Below, in pieces: positions 33,389 to 41,334 of a stretch of 57,773 nt of DNA. Numbering within the stretch: the stretch's first letter is position 1; every line of letters begins with the position of its first letter. The notes beneath the pieces were generated by a model. The model saw only the letters and a program-made list of their open reading frames with translations, did not search any database and was not told the origin of the DNA. The DNA is from Chloroflexota bacterium (lineage in GTDB: Bacteria > Chloroflexota > Anaerolineae > UBA7937 > B3-Chlor). The DNA lies in assembly GCA_030613785.1 (NCBI GenBank), contig JAUWLF010000015.1, positions 1 through 57,773 of the forward strand, given 5' to 3'. The position numbers and the translations under genes were made by a program.

Positions 33389-34000
33389 TCAAGCCTCGCT
33401 CGCACCATCGTCTCCACCAGTGGACCCTGCCCCTCCGGTGGCCTCGGCTGCCTGGAGTTGGCGCAGGCGGCGCACGCGCACCGCATCGCCGATCAGAATC
33501 GCGCCGCCCACCAGCGCCCAGACGGTAGCCGCAAAGTAGACCACCGGTCCCAGCTGCAACGGCGCGACTACCAGCATGAGCCCCAACACCATCTCGAACA
33601 GGCCCAAGAGGAAGGCTGTCCAAGACCACTTCCGCCTCTGGCTGAAGAGGCTCGTCTCCTCTGGACCGGTCCGAAAGCCGCCAATGATGTGCATGAGCCC
33701 TGTCACAAGGATGATCAGCCCCAGCAGGGAGACTAGCACGTCTTCGCCGACCATGCCGCGCGTGAAGGTCCGGCTCAGCATCCCCACACCGGCCAGGATG
33801 CCAGTAGCGCCGGCCAGCAGTGAGAGGCCCCGCGCCCGCTCGCCGTGGACGCCCCAGCGCAGGCTGACGATGCCGCTGACCAGCCAGAACATGCCCATAA
33901 AGTTGACCAGCATCGGCCGCGCCTTGTCGGGCCAGAAAAGCAGGGCCACGCCCAGGGTGACAGCCAGCATGCCGCGCATCAGTGTGACCCAGAAGGCCAT
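33389..34000 (-). CDS. HdeD-family membrane protein
   Basis: A 203-residue protein, ATG 34000 after GAGGAGGGACTC. Six hydrophobic segments in pairs (RGMLAVTLGVALLFWPDKA, LVNFMGMFWLVSGIVSLRWG, LSLLAGATGILAGVGM, VLVSLLGLIILVTGLMHIIGG, TAFLLGLFEMVLGLMLVV, FAATVWALVGGAILIGDAVR) match the HdeD/DUF308 fold. HdeD is linked to acid or envelope stress in other bacteria. The C-terminal tail is Gly/Ala-rich and probably disordered. Confidence 0.8.
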   Translation of the reverse strand: MAFWVTLMRGMLAVTLGVALLFWPDKARPMLVNFMGMFWLVSGIVSLRWGVHGERARGLSLLAGATGILAGVGMLSRTFTRGMVGEDVLVSLLGLIILVTGLMHIIGGFRTGPEETSLFSQRRKWSWTAFLLGLFEMVLGLMLVVAPLQLGPVVYFAATVWALVGGAILIGDAVRVRRLRQLQAAEATGGAGSTGGDDGASEA

Positions 34001-34019
34001 GTGAGTCCCTCCTCAGACA

Positions 34020-34050
34020 GGGCTGGCGTTCCTCAAAGGGACGCCAGCCC
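34020..34050 (-). terminator. Hairpin terminator between sulfatase and HdeD genes
   Basis: Ten-base perfect stem GGGCTGGCGT / ACGCCAGCCC at 34020-34029 and 34041-34050 with an 11-base loop, 17 bases after the sulfatase stop. Confidence 0.6.
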
Positions 34051-34066
34051 TTCTTCCTAACAGGTG

Positions 34067-35545
34067 TCAGTGCAGGCTGCCGTCCATGGCTTCCTGCATC
34101 TTCTCCAGAATGCGATCCAGGTTGAAAGACGCCGGTTTCTGGCGCGGCGGAAACTCGGCGAAGGATTGGATTTGCTGCGCAGTCAGCGCCGCCGCCGGAT
34201 AGAGGGCAAAGAGGTGATCCATCACCCAGTCCCAGTACGAGTTGGAGTTCTCATCCGCCCGCTCAAACGGGTCGCGCCGCAGGTTGAAGAGCTTGGGCAG
34301 ACGCATCTCGACGAACGGCTCCGCCCAGAGCGCCATCCCTTTGGCCCGCTGCTCGTAATAGACCAGCTTCCAGTCGCCGATCCGAAGCGACACGATCTTG
34401 CCGTCGTCGTTGGTGTAGTAGAACCAGTCGCGCGGCGATTCGTCGGTCTCACCGGTCAGGTAGGGCAGCAGGTTGTAGCCGTCGATGTGGACGTGGAAGG
34501 TCTTGTCGCCAGCCTGGTGGCCCTTGAGCAGCTTCTCCTTGACGTCAGGCTCGCCCGCGGCGGCCAACAGGGTGGGCAGCCACTCCTGGTGGGTGACGAT
34601 GCCGTTGAGCACCTTGCCGGCCTCGAATTTGCCGGGCCAGCGCACGAAACAGGGCACGCGATACGCGCCCTCCCAGTTGGTGTTCTTTTCGCTGCGCCAG
34701 GGCGAGATGGCGCCGTCGGGCCAGGTGTTGTAGTGGGGGCCGTTGTCGGTCGAGTACTGGACGATGGTGTCCTCGGCAATGCCCAGTTCATCCAGCAGGT
34801 CCAGCAGTCTGCCGACGGCTCCATCGTGGAGCACCATGGCATCGTTGTAAAAGCCCTGGCCGCTGATACCCTCCGCCTCTTCGGGAACGTGTGTCCACAG
34901 ATGCATGTGGGTGGCGTTCCACCACACAAAGAAGGGCTTGCCCTCGGCGTGGGCCTTCTTGATGAACTCGATGGTGCGATCGGTGACGTCGTCGTCGATG
35001 GTCTCCATCCGCTTCTTGGTCAGCGGGCCGGTGGCCTCGATGCGCCCATCGGCAAAGGAGTGCATGACGCCGCGCGGGCGGGGCAGCAGCTCCGGAGGCA
35101 GATGGTGGGGATAGTCTGGGTGTTCCGGCTCCTCTTCGGCGTTGAGGTGGTAGAGGTTGCCATAGAACTCGTCAAAGCCGTGGTTGCTGGGCAGGAACTC
35201 GTCCCTGTCGCCCAGGTGGTTCTTGCCGAACTGGCCGGTGACGTAGCCGTGAGGCTTGAGCAGCTCGGCTATGGTGGGATCTTCGGGCTGCAAGCCGAGG
35301 TCGGCGCCCGGCATTCCCACCTTGGTCAACCCAGTGCGGATCGGGTTCTGGCCGGTGATAAAGGCCGCCCGCCCCGCCGTGCAGCTTTGCTGGGCGTAAT
35401 AGTCGGTGAATTCGATCCCCTCCCGGGCGACGCGGTCGATGTTGGGCGTCTGGTAGCCCATCGCGCCCCGGTTGTTGTGGCTGATGTTGTACCAGCCAAT
35501 GTCGTCTCCCCACAAGATCAGGATATTGGGTTTTCCATCAGGCAT
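34067..35545 (-). CDS. Type I sulfatase (arylsulfatase family)
   Basis: A 492-residue protein. I chose the ATG at 35545 (MPDGKPNILILWGDDIGWYN) because GGGAGG precedes it; upstream in-frame residues overlap the SEC-C gene. The sulfatase core shows metal ligands (GDD, TDNGPH), the active-site motif CTAGRAAFITGQNP with Cys as the formylglycine precursor, and GKNHLGD and HMHLWTHVPEE. There is no signal peptide, so it is probably cytosolic. CTAGR is a variant of the CxPxR motif recognised by formylglycine-generating enzyme. An FGE-like gene occurs at 55480 in the cassette array, though nothing links the two directly. Confidence 0.9.
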   Translation of the reverse strand: MPDGKPNILILWGDDIGWYNISHNNRGAMGYQTPNIDRVAREGIEFTDYYAQQSCTAGRAAFITGQNPIRTGLTKVGMPGADLGLQPEDPTIAELLKPHGYVTGQFGKNHLGDRDEFLPSNHGFDEFYGNLYHLNAEEEPEHPDYPHHLPPELLPRPRGVMHSFADGRIEATGPLTKKRMETIDDDVTDRTIEFIKKAHAEGKPFFVWWNATHMHLWTHVPEEAEGISGQGFYNDAMVLHDGAVGRLLDLLDELGIAEDTIVQYSTDNGPHYNTWPDGAISPWRSEKNTNWEGAYRVPCFVRWPGKFEAGKVLNGIVTHQEWLPTLLAAAGEPDVKEKLLKGHQAGDKTFHVHIDGYNLLPYLTGETDESPRDWFYYTNDDGKIVSLRIGDWKLVYYEQRAKGMALWAEPFVEMRLPKLFNLRRDPFERADENSNSYWDWVMDHLFALYPAAALTAQQIQSFAEFPPRQKPASFNLDRILEKMQEAMDGSLH

Positions 35546-35592
35546 CGTTTGTACCTCCCTTTGTTTGATTTGGGCGACCACCAGGGTCGTCC

Positions 35593-35901
35593 CTACGGCT
35601 TGGCGCGCACACTCTCGCGCACTGGTGGACGCGGGCGCCGGGCGCCGGTTCCACGGCGATTTCGGCCGCGGTCCGGTCGCTTCCAGACGTGGCATTGTCC
35701 GAACTTGAGACCGCTATCGCAGGGACAATCGTCACTCCGTCTGGCCCTGGAAAGGGCTGTTTTCCATTCGTCCTCCGTTCTGCCCATCACTGCCATGATA
35801 TCTGAGGTAGGACGGCCCAAACTCATGAGCGTGGCCATCACCTGCAAGGGCTCGTCGATGCGGTACAGGAACGCCTTCCAGCCGGCGCACAGGTGGTTCA
35901 T
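35593..35901 (-). CDS. Small protein with SEC-C-like metal-binding motif
   Basis: A 102-residue protein whose ATG overlaps the stop of the HAD gene (ATGA, 35898-35901), so translation is coupled. The N-terminal helical part (PLQVMATLMSLGRPTSDIMA) is followed by CPCDSGLKFGQCH, a SEC-C type zinc site (C.C.SG.K...CH), and a basic, Arg/Pro-rich tail. SEC-C modules bind Zn and often mediate protein contact. The exact role is unknown. Confidence 0.65.
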   Translation of the reverse strand: MNHLCAGWKAFLYRIDEPLQVMATLMSLGRPTSDIMAVMGRTEDEWKTALSRARRSDDCPCDSGLKFGQCHVWKRPDRGRNRRGTGARRPRPPVRESVRAKP

Positions 35902-36842
35902 TCCGGGTAAACGACCCGCCAGTCGCGCTTCATGTCTACGACGGTCCAGCCTTTGTCACGGGCCTCGTCCAGCGCCCTGTCAAGGCGCCCGACCAGCGAA
36001 TCGCGGTCGTAGGCCCACTCCCGTTCGGCGTCGGTGTGATGGACGAGACCCATCAAACGCAGGCCGGCGCCCGACGCCGTCCACTGCAGCATCTGCTGAT
36101 CCCCGTCCGAGTTGCCAAAGGCCAGGAGCGGGCGGCGGCCGATGAACTTGTGGATGCCGACCGGCTTGCCTACGTTGTCGTCGACGAAATCGACCTGGGG
36201 AATGCGCACCAGAACCGGACCGCTGGCCCGCATCTCGAACTTTGTTTCGATGCTGGAGCCGATCACCTGCTCGGGAGGGATGCTGTACACCCTCTCGACC
36301 CAGGCACGCATGAACTCGATGCCGCCCCCCGAGACGATGTAGGTTCTGAATCCGTTCGCTCGCAGAAAATCGAGAAGCTCCAGCATGGGCTGGTAAACCA
36401 TCTCGGTGTAGAGGCGTCCGGTGTCGGGGTGCTGCGCGCTGGTGATCCAGTCGGAGACGATGTGCTCGAATTCGTCGGTTGTGTTGCCTCCGTGCGTGGC
36501 CACGAGGAAGTCGATAATGGCCTTCAGACCGCCGCCAAGTACGCCTGCCAAATCATCCTCAAGCGCGGCCTTGAAGGGTTGCTGTTCTTGCCACTCCGGA
36601 TGCTGAGCGGCCAAGACCTTCACGCGGTCCAGGGCAAAGGCCAGTTGGAAGTAGAACGGCTTTTCCGACCAGAGCGTGCCATCGTTATCAAAGACGGCGA
36701 TACGCTCCAGAGGTGGAACGGAATCCACCCCGCCCTCCGTCGTCACCCCCTCGACAAAGTGAAGGATCGACTCTTTGGTTGGCCCCTCACGCCACGAGGG
36801 AAGAGGGTCGGTCTGTGTCTTGTTTTCTTTCAATATGCTCAC
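35898..36842 (-). CDS. HAD-superfamily phosphatase
   Basis: A 314-residue protein starting at GTG 36842 in a GTGA overlap with the preceding gene's stop. HAD motif I is AVFDNDGTLW. Motif II/III features are TYIVSGGGIEFM and later LLAFGNSDGDQQML. The long cap region lies between ~70 and 160. It is probably a phosphoserine-phosphatase-like enzyme with unknown substrate. It is coupled to the SEC-C protein and followed by the sulfatase, so the set may treat phosphate or sulfate esters. Confidence 0.85.
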   Translation of the reverse strand: MSILKENKTQTDPLPSWREGPTKESILHFVEGVTTEGGVDSVPPLERIAVFDNDGTLWSEKPFYFQLAFALDRVKVLAAQHPEWQEQQPFKAALEDDLAGVLGGGLKAIIDFLVATHGGNTTDEFEHIVSDWITSAQHPDTGRLYTEMVYQPMLELLDFLRANGFRTYIVSGGGIEFMRAWVERVYSIPPEQVIGSSIETKFEMRASGPVLVRIPQVDFVDDNVGKPVGIHKFIGRRPLLAFGNSDGDQQMLQWTASGAGLRLMGLVHHTDAEREWAYDRDSLVGRLDRALDEARDKGWTVVDMKRDWRVVYPE

Positions 36843-37159
36843 CTCGAATTCAGGGAGTTTTCGCGGTCCCTATTTGTGCCCGCAGGCCACCGCCGGCCAA
36901 GATACCCGCCCCCAGCCCAAACCCCCATATCAACGAGGAAGGCCAGCCCCAGCCACAACCAGTCAAGGCCCTGCACCCCCTCCGGCGCGATCAGGATGTA
37001 GGCGAAGGTGGTGAAGCGCAGAACGACGAGGCCGACTAAGGGCACGACAACGCCATCGAACGCGGACTGAAAGCGCTCCGGGCGAAAGAGCCACAGGAAC
37101 ACCAAAGCCAGCCGCGGCGCCGCGGCCACGAACAGAGAAAAGAGACAGCTGAAACCCAT
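36839..37159 (-). CDS. Small three-helix membrane protein (paralog A)
   Basis: A 106-residue protein from ATG 37159: FSLFVAAAPRLALVFLWLFRP, then FDGVVVPLVGLVVLRFTTFAY, then DWLWLGLAFLVDMGVWAGG. It is a tandem paralog of 37254-37544 with the same spacing of segments and the motif 'FDG...PL.GL..L..T...Y'. Its TGA overlaps the HAD gene's GTG, so the two are coupled. Unknown family. Confidence 0.65.
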   Translation of the reverse strand: MGFSCLFSLFVAAAPRLALVFLWLFRPERFQSAFDGVVVPLVGLVVLRFTTFAYILIAPEGVQGLDWLWLGLAFLVDMGVWAGGGYLGRRWPAGTNRDRENSLNSR

Positions 37160-37253
37160 GATTCCCCGCCTGTCCTACGCCCTGTCGACGGACGACCGTA
37201 GTCGCCTCGGTGTTTCGTCCACGGTCAGCCGTCGATCATACGTCATCCGCCCC

Positions 37254-37544
37254 CTAAGGACCCCGGTAGAACGCTGCATCCCTGCGCCGCGCCGCGCCGG
37301 CAGCATAGGCCGAAATGTCAGCCAGGACGGCGAACGCCAGAAAGAGCCAGTCAAAGACACCGTAGACGGGGAAGATGAGGACGTACATCAGCATGGTCCA
37401 CGGCAGGAAGATGAGGCCTAACAGCGGCAAGATCCAGCCGTCGAACGCCGCAGCCACCTTCAGCCGACCATAGGGGATCAGCCAGTAGATCAGGAACGCG
37501 AATCGGGGTCCCAAGAGCCATAGTGACGAGAAGAAACAACACAT
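37254..37544 (-). CDS. Small three-helix membrane protein (paralog B)
   Basis: A 96-residue protein: FFSSLWLLGPRFAFLIYWLI, then FDGWILPLLGLIFLPWTMLMY, then VFDWLFLAFAVLADISAYA. Paralog of the next gene (36839-37159), from which it is separated by 94 bases. Related small proteins are common near transport genes. Function unknown. Confidence 0.65.
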   Translation of the reverse strand: MCCFFSSLWLLGPRFAFLIYWLIPYGRLKVAAAFDGWILPLLGLIFLPWTMLMYVLIFPVYGVFDWLFLAFAVLADISAYAAGAARRRDAAFYRGP

Positions 37545-37576
37545 CTTTCAGTCTCCTTTCAGTTGATTCTGTTGGA

Positions 37577-37607
37577 GGACTGCCGGTCCTTCGAGGACCG
37601 GCAGTCC
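37577..37607. terminator. Perfect 14-bp hairpin after the MarC gene
   Basis: GGACTGCCGGTCCT, a TCG loop, then its exact complement. It lies 7 bases after the MarC stop (minus strand). The stem is strong and symmetrical. There is no long T-run, so it may also be a transcript-stabilising hairpin. Confidence 0.6.
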
Positions 37608-37613
37608 TGTGGA

Positions 37614-38246
37614 TTAGTGCCCTCCGGTCAACGTCAACACGCCTACAGCGGCCAGGCCGTTGAGGATGAGCTGCACGGCCAGCGCGGCCAGCAGGATGCC
37701 CAGCAGCTTTTCCAGCACCAGGATGCGCTCGTAGGTTAGGAACCTGTCCAGCTTGTGGGAGACGAGAAAGACCCCGGAGTCGATGGCCGCCACCACCAGC
37801 ATCATGCCCAGGATGACAGCCATATCGGCGACGCTTTGGGCTTCGGCGGAAAACACGGTCAGGGCCACGATACCGATGGGGTTCAAGAGCAGCGGAATGC
37901 CCAACGGATAGCCGGCCATGCTCATCAGCGTCGCCTCGTCGGGCGCGGCGCCGTGCTCCTCCTTCTGAGCCGGGCTGAGGACGATGTTCAGGGCCAACAG
38001 GAGCAGGATGAGGCCCCCGGCCACCGTCAGCGCTCCCTGAGAGAAGTGCAGGATGCGCATGAAGAGGGCGCCGGCCACCAGCAATAGAATACCGACGACC
38101 GTGGCGGTGAGGATCGCCTTTTGGGCCACCTTGCGCTGGAGCGCAGCGCTGGCGTCCTTGGTCGCGCCCAAGTATACCAGCAACGCCTTGATCGGCCCCA
38201 TGCCGATGAATATGATTAGAAATACGTCGATGGTCAGGAATCCCAT
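37614..38246 (-). CDS. MarC-family integral membrane protein
   Basis: A 210-residue protein. I chose the ATG at 38246 because GGGAGGT lies 9 bases upstream; TTG at 38252 is too close to it. Six membrane segments in two repeats: DVFLIIFIGMGPIKALLVYLG ending in R.K.AQKAI, then GYPLGIPLLLNPIGIVALTVF with LEKLLGILLAALAVQLILNG. The two short loops with 'GP' and 'NP' match the MarC/SNatA family. The transport role is still uncertain. Confidence 0.8.
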   Translation of the reverse strand: MGFLTIDVFLIIFIGMGPIKALLVYLGATKDASAALQRKVAQKAILTATVVGILLLVAGALFMRILHFSQGALTVAGGLILLLLALNIVLSPAQKEEHGAAPDEATLMSMAGYPLGIPLLLNPIGIVALTVFSAEAQSVADMAVILGMMLVVAAIDSGVFLVSHKLDRFLTYERILVLEKLLGILLAALAVQLILNGLAAVGVLTLTGGH

Positions 38247-38312
38247 ATTCAATTCACCTCCCTGTCGGGTCCCAACGTTCTACCGTTACAACGCTCAAAC
38301 CTTCGAACGCTC

Positions 38313-39563
38313 TCACGCCGCCGCTGCCTCCTCCGCTTTCTTCTTCCGTTCGGCCGGCAGTAGACTGACCACGATGAGGACCACCGCCAGGCCGGCCGCC
38401 GCCGCCGCCATCCAGTTGATAGCGTTGAAGCCAACAGAATCAGCCAGGAAACCGCCCACCACACTACCAATGAAGGAGCCAATGGCCGAGGCGCCGATCA
38501 CCCAGCCGCTGGCTGCCCCAGCCGGGATGGTGGCAAAGCGCACGGCAATGGACGGTTGGGTCAGCCGCACGAAGGGGTTGCCCTGGTAGAGAAGCTGCAT
38601 GAAGGCCACCACGATGAGAATCGGCGCGTTCGCCACTAGGCCCAAGATGGCCATACCCAAGGCGCCGACAAGGCGCAGGACGTTGCCCATAGCAAAGCCT
38701 GGCATCGCGCCAGAGCGGCCCATCCACGCCCCAGCAGCAAGGAAGAGGACGATGTTGAGCAGACCCGCCAGCGAGATCAACCCCGAGGTGGTGGTCTCGT
38801 CGATGCCGTACACGTTGGGCAGGATGTTGGCGATCTGGTTGTTGATGCCATTGTTGGCCACCGAGCTAAGGATCAAGATCAGCAAATACATGCCAAAGGT
38901 GGAGAGCAATATCCCGCGCAGCCCAGTGGATTTCTTCGCCTCCTCGTGGTGTTCGTCCGGCTTGTCTTCGAGCAACTGAATGCGCTTGGCGGGCCCGGCG
39001 CTGGAGAACCAGGTGACTAGGAAAGCGACGAGCATCACCGCCGCGGCGATCCAGAAGCGCCCGCTGTAGCTCATGCCAGCAGCGGCTGCCGCGCCCAAGA
39101 TCACACCGCCCAACACCTGGCCAACGGGCGCTACCAGGTTGAAGGTGGTCAAGCGCTTGGCCTCCAGCGCCCTGGGCAGCCCGGCGCCGACGATGAACAC
39201 CGGCGCCACGGCGCTCACGGCGGCGATAGGCGCACCCATGAGGATGGCGTCGAGGGTCATGATCGCTGCATTCTGCGCCGAGATGGCATACATGGCAAAG
39301 GCCACGGCCATGCCCAGCATACCGCCGCTCATCACCAGCCGGTGGGCCCGGTGCTTGTCGGCAAAGCCACCCAGGACTGGCCCCAGGATGGCGGCCAGGC
39401 TGATGACGGCCATCACCACACCGGCGTCGGCCGCGTTGCCCGTCGCGTCGGTGACAAAAGGCGGGATCAACAGGGCCACAAAGGCACTGAATCCGGCGCC
39501 CATGGCCAGGTTGGAGATCATCCACAGCTCAAAAGCGGGACCTTTTGCACTCTTTTGTGGCAT
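38313..39563 (-). CDS. Major facilitator superfamily transporter
   Basis: A 416-residue protein, ATG 39563 after GGGAGA. Twelve TM segments. The N-terminal half has SLAAILGPVLGGFADKHRAHRLV, the MFS motif A variant (GxxaDkxxxrr). A polar central loop (EDKPDEHHEEAKKSTG) follows. The C-terminal half ends LPAERKKKAEEAAAA. MFS proteins move small solutes by proton coupling or uniport; the substrate is unknown. Directly downstream of the receiver gene (2-base gap). Confidence 0.85.
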   Translation of the reverse strand: MPQKSAKGPAFELWMISNLAMGAGFSAFVALLIPPFVTDATGNAADAGVVMAVISLAAILGPVLGGFADKHRAHRLVMSGGMLGMAVAFAMYAISAQNAAIMTLDAILMGAPIAAVSAVAPVFIVGAGLPRALEAKRLTTFNLVAPVGQVLGGVILGAAAAAGMSYSGRFWIAAAVMLVAFLVTWFSSAGPAKRIQLLEDKPDEHHEEAKKSTGLRGILLSTFGMYLLILILSSVANNGINNQIANILPNVYGIDETTTSGLISLAGLLNIVLFLAAGAWMGRSGAMPGFAMGNVLRLVGALGMAILGLVANAPILIVVAFMQLLYQGNPFVRLTQPSIAVRFATIPAGAASGWVIGASAIGSFIGSVVGGFLADSVGFNAINWMAAAAAGLAVVLIVVSLLPAERKKKAEEAAAA

Positions 39564-39565
39564 AC

Positions 39566-39967
39566 CTATTCTCCCTTCGCCTTCTGGGGAATCTCTGCGG
39601 CTGAAGCCACTCTCTGTGCACGGGCCTGCCGGACAGCGGCCAGCAGTTGTGCGGGGGGATCTCCTCGCAGGACAAACGCATCGGCGCCAGCGTTCAGCGC
39701 CGGCTGCTGGATAGCTCGGTCCTTGCCCAGGACGATAATGTAGGGTGGGCAGTCGAAGGCTCGCGCCCCGGCCAGCACGCCGGCAGGCGGCCGACCAGGG
39801 AGGTCCCAGTCAAAGATCACCAGGTCGGGGCAAGTGGTCTCGACCAGGGCCAACAATCCTTCGGTTCCCGTGGCCGTGCCGACAACGGCTACCCCTCGCT
39901 CTTCACGGAGCAGCACTTCCAGAGCAAACCGCAAATCTGACCGCGCGCTGGCCAACAGAATATCCAT
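39566..39967 (-). CDS. Stand-alone response-regulator receiver protein
   Basis: A 133-residue protein from ATG 39967 (DILLASARSDLRFALEVLL). Receiver fold: phospho-acceptor in LVIFDWDLPG (~Asp 53), IIVLGKDRAIQQPALNAGADAFVLR in the beta-4/alpha-4 region, with Arg where the conserved Lys is usual. It has no output domain, so it may act by protein contact. It is the first gene of the run, behind the promoter 40028-40056 and three operator-like repeats. Confidence 0.75.
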   Translation of the reverse strand: MDILLASARSDLRFALEVLLREERGVAVVGTATGTEGLLALVETTCPDLVIFDWDLPGRPPAGVLAGARAFDCPPYIIVLGKDRAIQQPALNAGADAFVLRGDPPAQLLAAVRQARAQRVASAAEIPQKAKGE

Positions 39968-40027
39968 GGACTTCCCTTCTGGGGATGTGCGCCTGCTCAA
40001 GGACCCACCATCCCCTACCTGGCTTCC

Positions 40028-40056
40028 AGTATACTATCTGGGCTTGCCGGGGACAA
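40028..40056 (-). promoter_or_regulatory. Promoter of the receiver/MFS transcription unit
   Basis: Minus strand TTGTCC (40051-40056), 17 bp, TATACT (40028-40033). Three TGAC-N4-GTCA-type repeats begin directly upstream of the -35. Confidence 0.65.
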
Positions 40057-40057
40057 T

Positions 40058-40126
40058 TGCCATCTGTCAAGTTCTGGAGTTGACGTTCGTCAAGTTTTTG
40101 GCCTGACATTTGTCAGGTCCCCCACC
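40058..40126 (-). promoter_or_regulatory. Three 23-bp tandem repeats with TGACNNNNGTCA dyads
   Basis: Dyads at 40058-40069 (one mismatch), 40081-40092 and 40104-40115, centres exactly 23 bp apart, i.e. about two helical turns. They lie upstream of the -35 (minus strand), the position of an activator array. The nearby NarL-type regulator (40626-41276) is a candidate binder; this is inference. Confidence 0.65.
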
Positions 40127-40228
40127 TCTAGATTCGTAGAGGTGACGGGTTGGGGGTAGTCTGCCGCAAGAGGCGATAAGCGCAGATCGGTGCGGCTACC
40201 CAGTTTGACGGAAGGGGAGGATGCACCT

Positions 40229-40336
40229 GGCAGTGACCTTGACATTCTGGTTGCGCTCCCGCCACCGGGTGAGCGCCCGGTGATTGGCTTGAAGTGGCTT
40301 GAGCTGGCCGAGGAATTGAGCCTTGTTCTAGAATAA
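40229..40336 (+). pseudogene. mntA: Fragment of an MntA-like nucleotidyltransferase antitoxin
   Basis: Open segment GSDLDILVALPPPGERPVIG... ending ELAEELSLVLE before TAA. This matches the MNT core with its GSDLDILV Asp pair, but the N-terminal start and the last ~30 residues are missing. No start codon is in place. Confidence 0.55.
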
Positions 40337-40340
40337 CCGG

Positions 40341-40568
40341 TTGATCCGGGACGGCGTCATCCGCCAGCTAGAGATGATCGCCGAAGCCTGTCGTTATCTC
40401 TCGGACGACTATCGCGCCCAACAGCCAGATCTACCCTGCAAGCAGATCATTGGTCTGAGAAATCGCTTGATTCAACCCTACTTTGACATCAGTCTCGGGA
40501 TCATCTGGGACGTTGTCCAGGTGGATATTCCCCCCTTGAAAGCCCGAGTCCATTCACTCCTGGAGTAG
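40341..40568 (+). pseudogene. hepT: N-terminally truncated HepT-like HEPN toxin
   Basis: 75 residues from TTG 40341 (IRDGVIRQLEMIAEACRYLS). It is typical of HepT/DUF86 toxins but lacks the first ~35 residues. The catalytic R-X4-6-H motif reads RNRLIQPYF, with Gln where His is needed. The upstream MntA fragment ends 4 bases before, so a deletion removed the junction. Probably inactive. Confidence 0.6.
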
Positions 40569-40625
40569 CAGCATACCATCACGGACGATGGACCAATAGG
40601 GGCCAGGGTCGTCTTTCGTCCGTCG

Positions 40626-41276
40626 TCAGTCATCCCTGGGAACCAGGTTGTGCTGCAGCGCCAGTGTAGCGGCCTCGGTGCGGTTGCTGGCCTCCAGCTT
40701 GGAGAGGATATTGCTCACATAGATTCGGACCGTCCCGGGGCTGAGCGACAACTGCCGGGCGATTTCTTTGTTCATCAACCCCTCGACGAGCAGAGCCAGG
40801 ATCTCCCGTTCGCGGTCCGTCAGGTCGTGACCCACGGGGGGTGGCTGATTGGCGGCCTGCACCAGGATCTGAGCTGCGCCCGAGTCGAGGGTCCCCCGGC
40901 CCCGGTAGGCGGCCCGGATGGCCTCGGCCAGCTTGTCGGCCCCCACGTCTTTGAGTAGGTAACTGATGGCGCCGGCCTTGAGGGCGTCCCGCACCAGATC
41001 CTCTTCCAGGAAACTGGTCAGGGCAATGACCTGTACGTGGGGGAAGTCGCGGCGGATGCGGGCTGTGGCTGTGGGACCGTCCACGCCGGGCATGACGATG
41101 TCCATGAGGATCACGTCCGGCCGGGCCTGGGGGCAGAGTTCGATGGCTTCTTGGGCGTCGCCCGCTTCGGCCACGATTTCCAGGTCGTCGTGACTGGACA
41201 GGAAAAGCCGCAGTCCGCTGCGAACCATGGCGTGGTCATCTACGATCATGACCCGGATTGGATCTGTCTCACTCAT
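40626..41276 (-). CDS. NarL/FixJ-family response regulator
   Basis: A 216-residue protein. Receiver domain ~6-120 with phospho-acceptor Asp in VILMDIVMPG (~59), acidic VDDH near the start, and the Thr/Lys positions ALTS and LLKD present. LuxR-type HTH ~150-210: LTDREREILALLVEGLMNKE, IARQLSLSPGTVRIYVSNIL. It lies 58 bases after the kinase gene, so it is the partner of that (broken) kinase. A candidate for binding the repeats at 40058-40126. Confidence 0.9.
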   Translation of the reverse strand: MSETDPIRVMIVDDHAMVRSGLRLFLSSHDDLEIVAEAGDAQEAIELCPQARPDVILMDIVMPGVDGPTATARIRRDFPHVQVIALTSFLEEDLVRDALKAGAISYLLKDVGADKLAEAIRAAYRGRGTLDSGAAQILVQAANQPPPVGHDLTDREREILALLVEGLMNKEIARQLSLSPGTVRIYVSNILSKLEASNRTEAATLALQHNLVPRDD

Positions 41277-41334
41277 TGAACGATTCCTTCTCTGTCACAC
41301 AATACGACGATTCTGCAAAGACGATGGACGATTG

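Noticed and set aside
34064-36145. Long open frame opposite the sulfatase (693 codons)
   Set aside because: Composition artefact of GC-rich coding DNA; the sulfatase motifs are on the minus strand.
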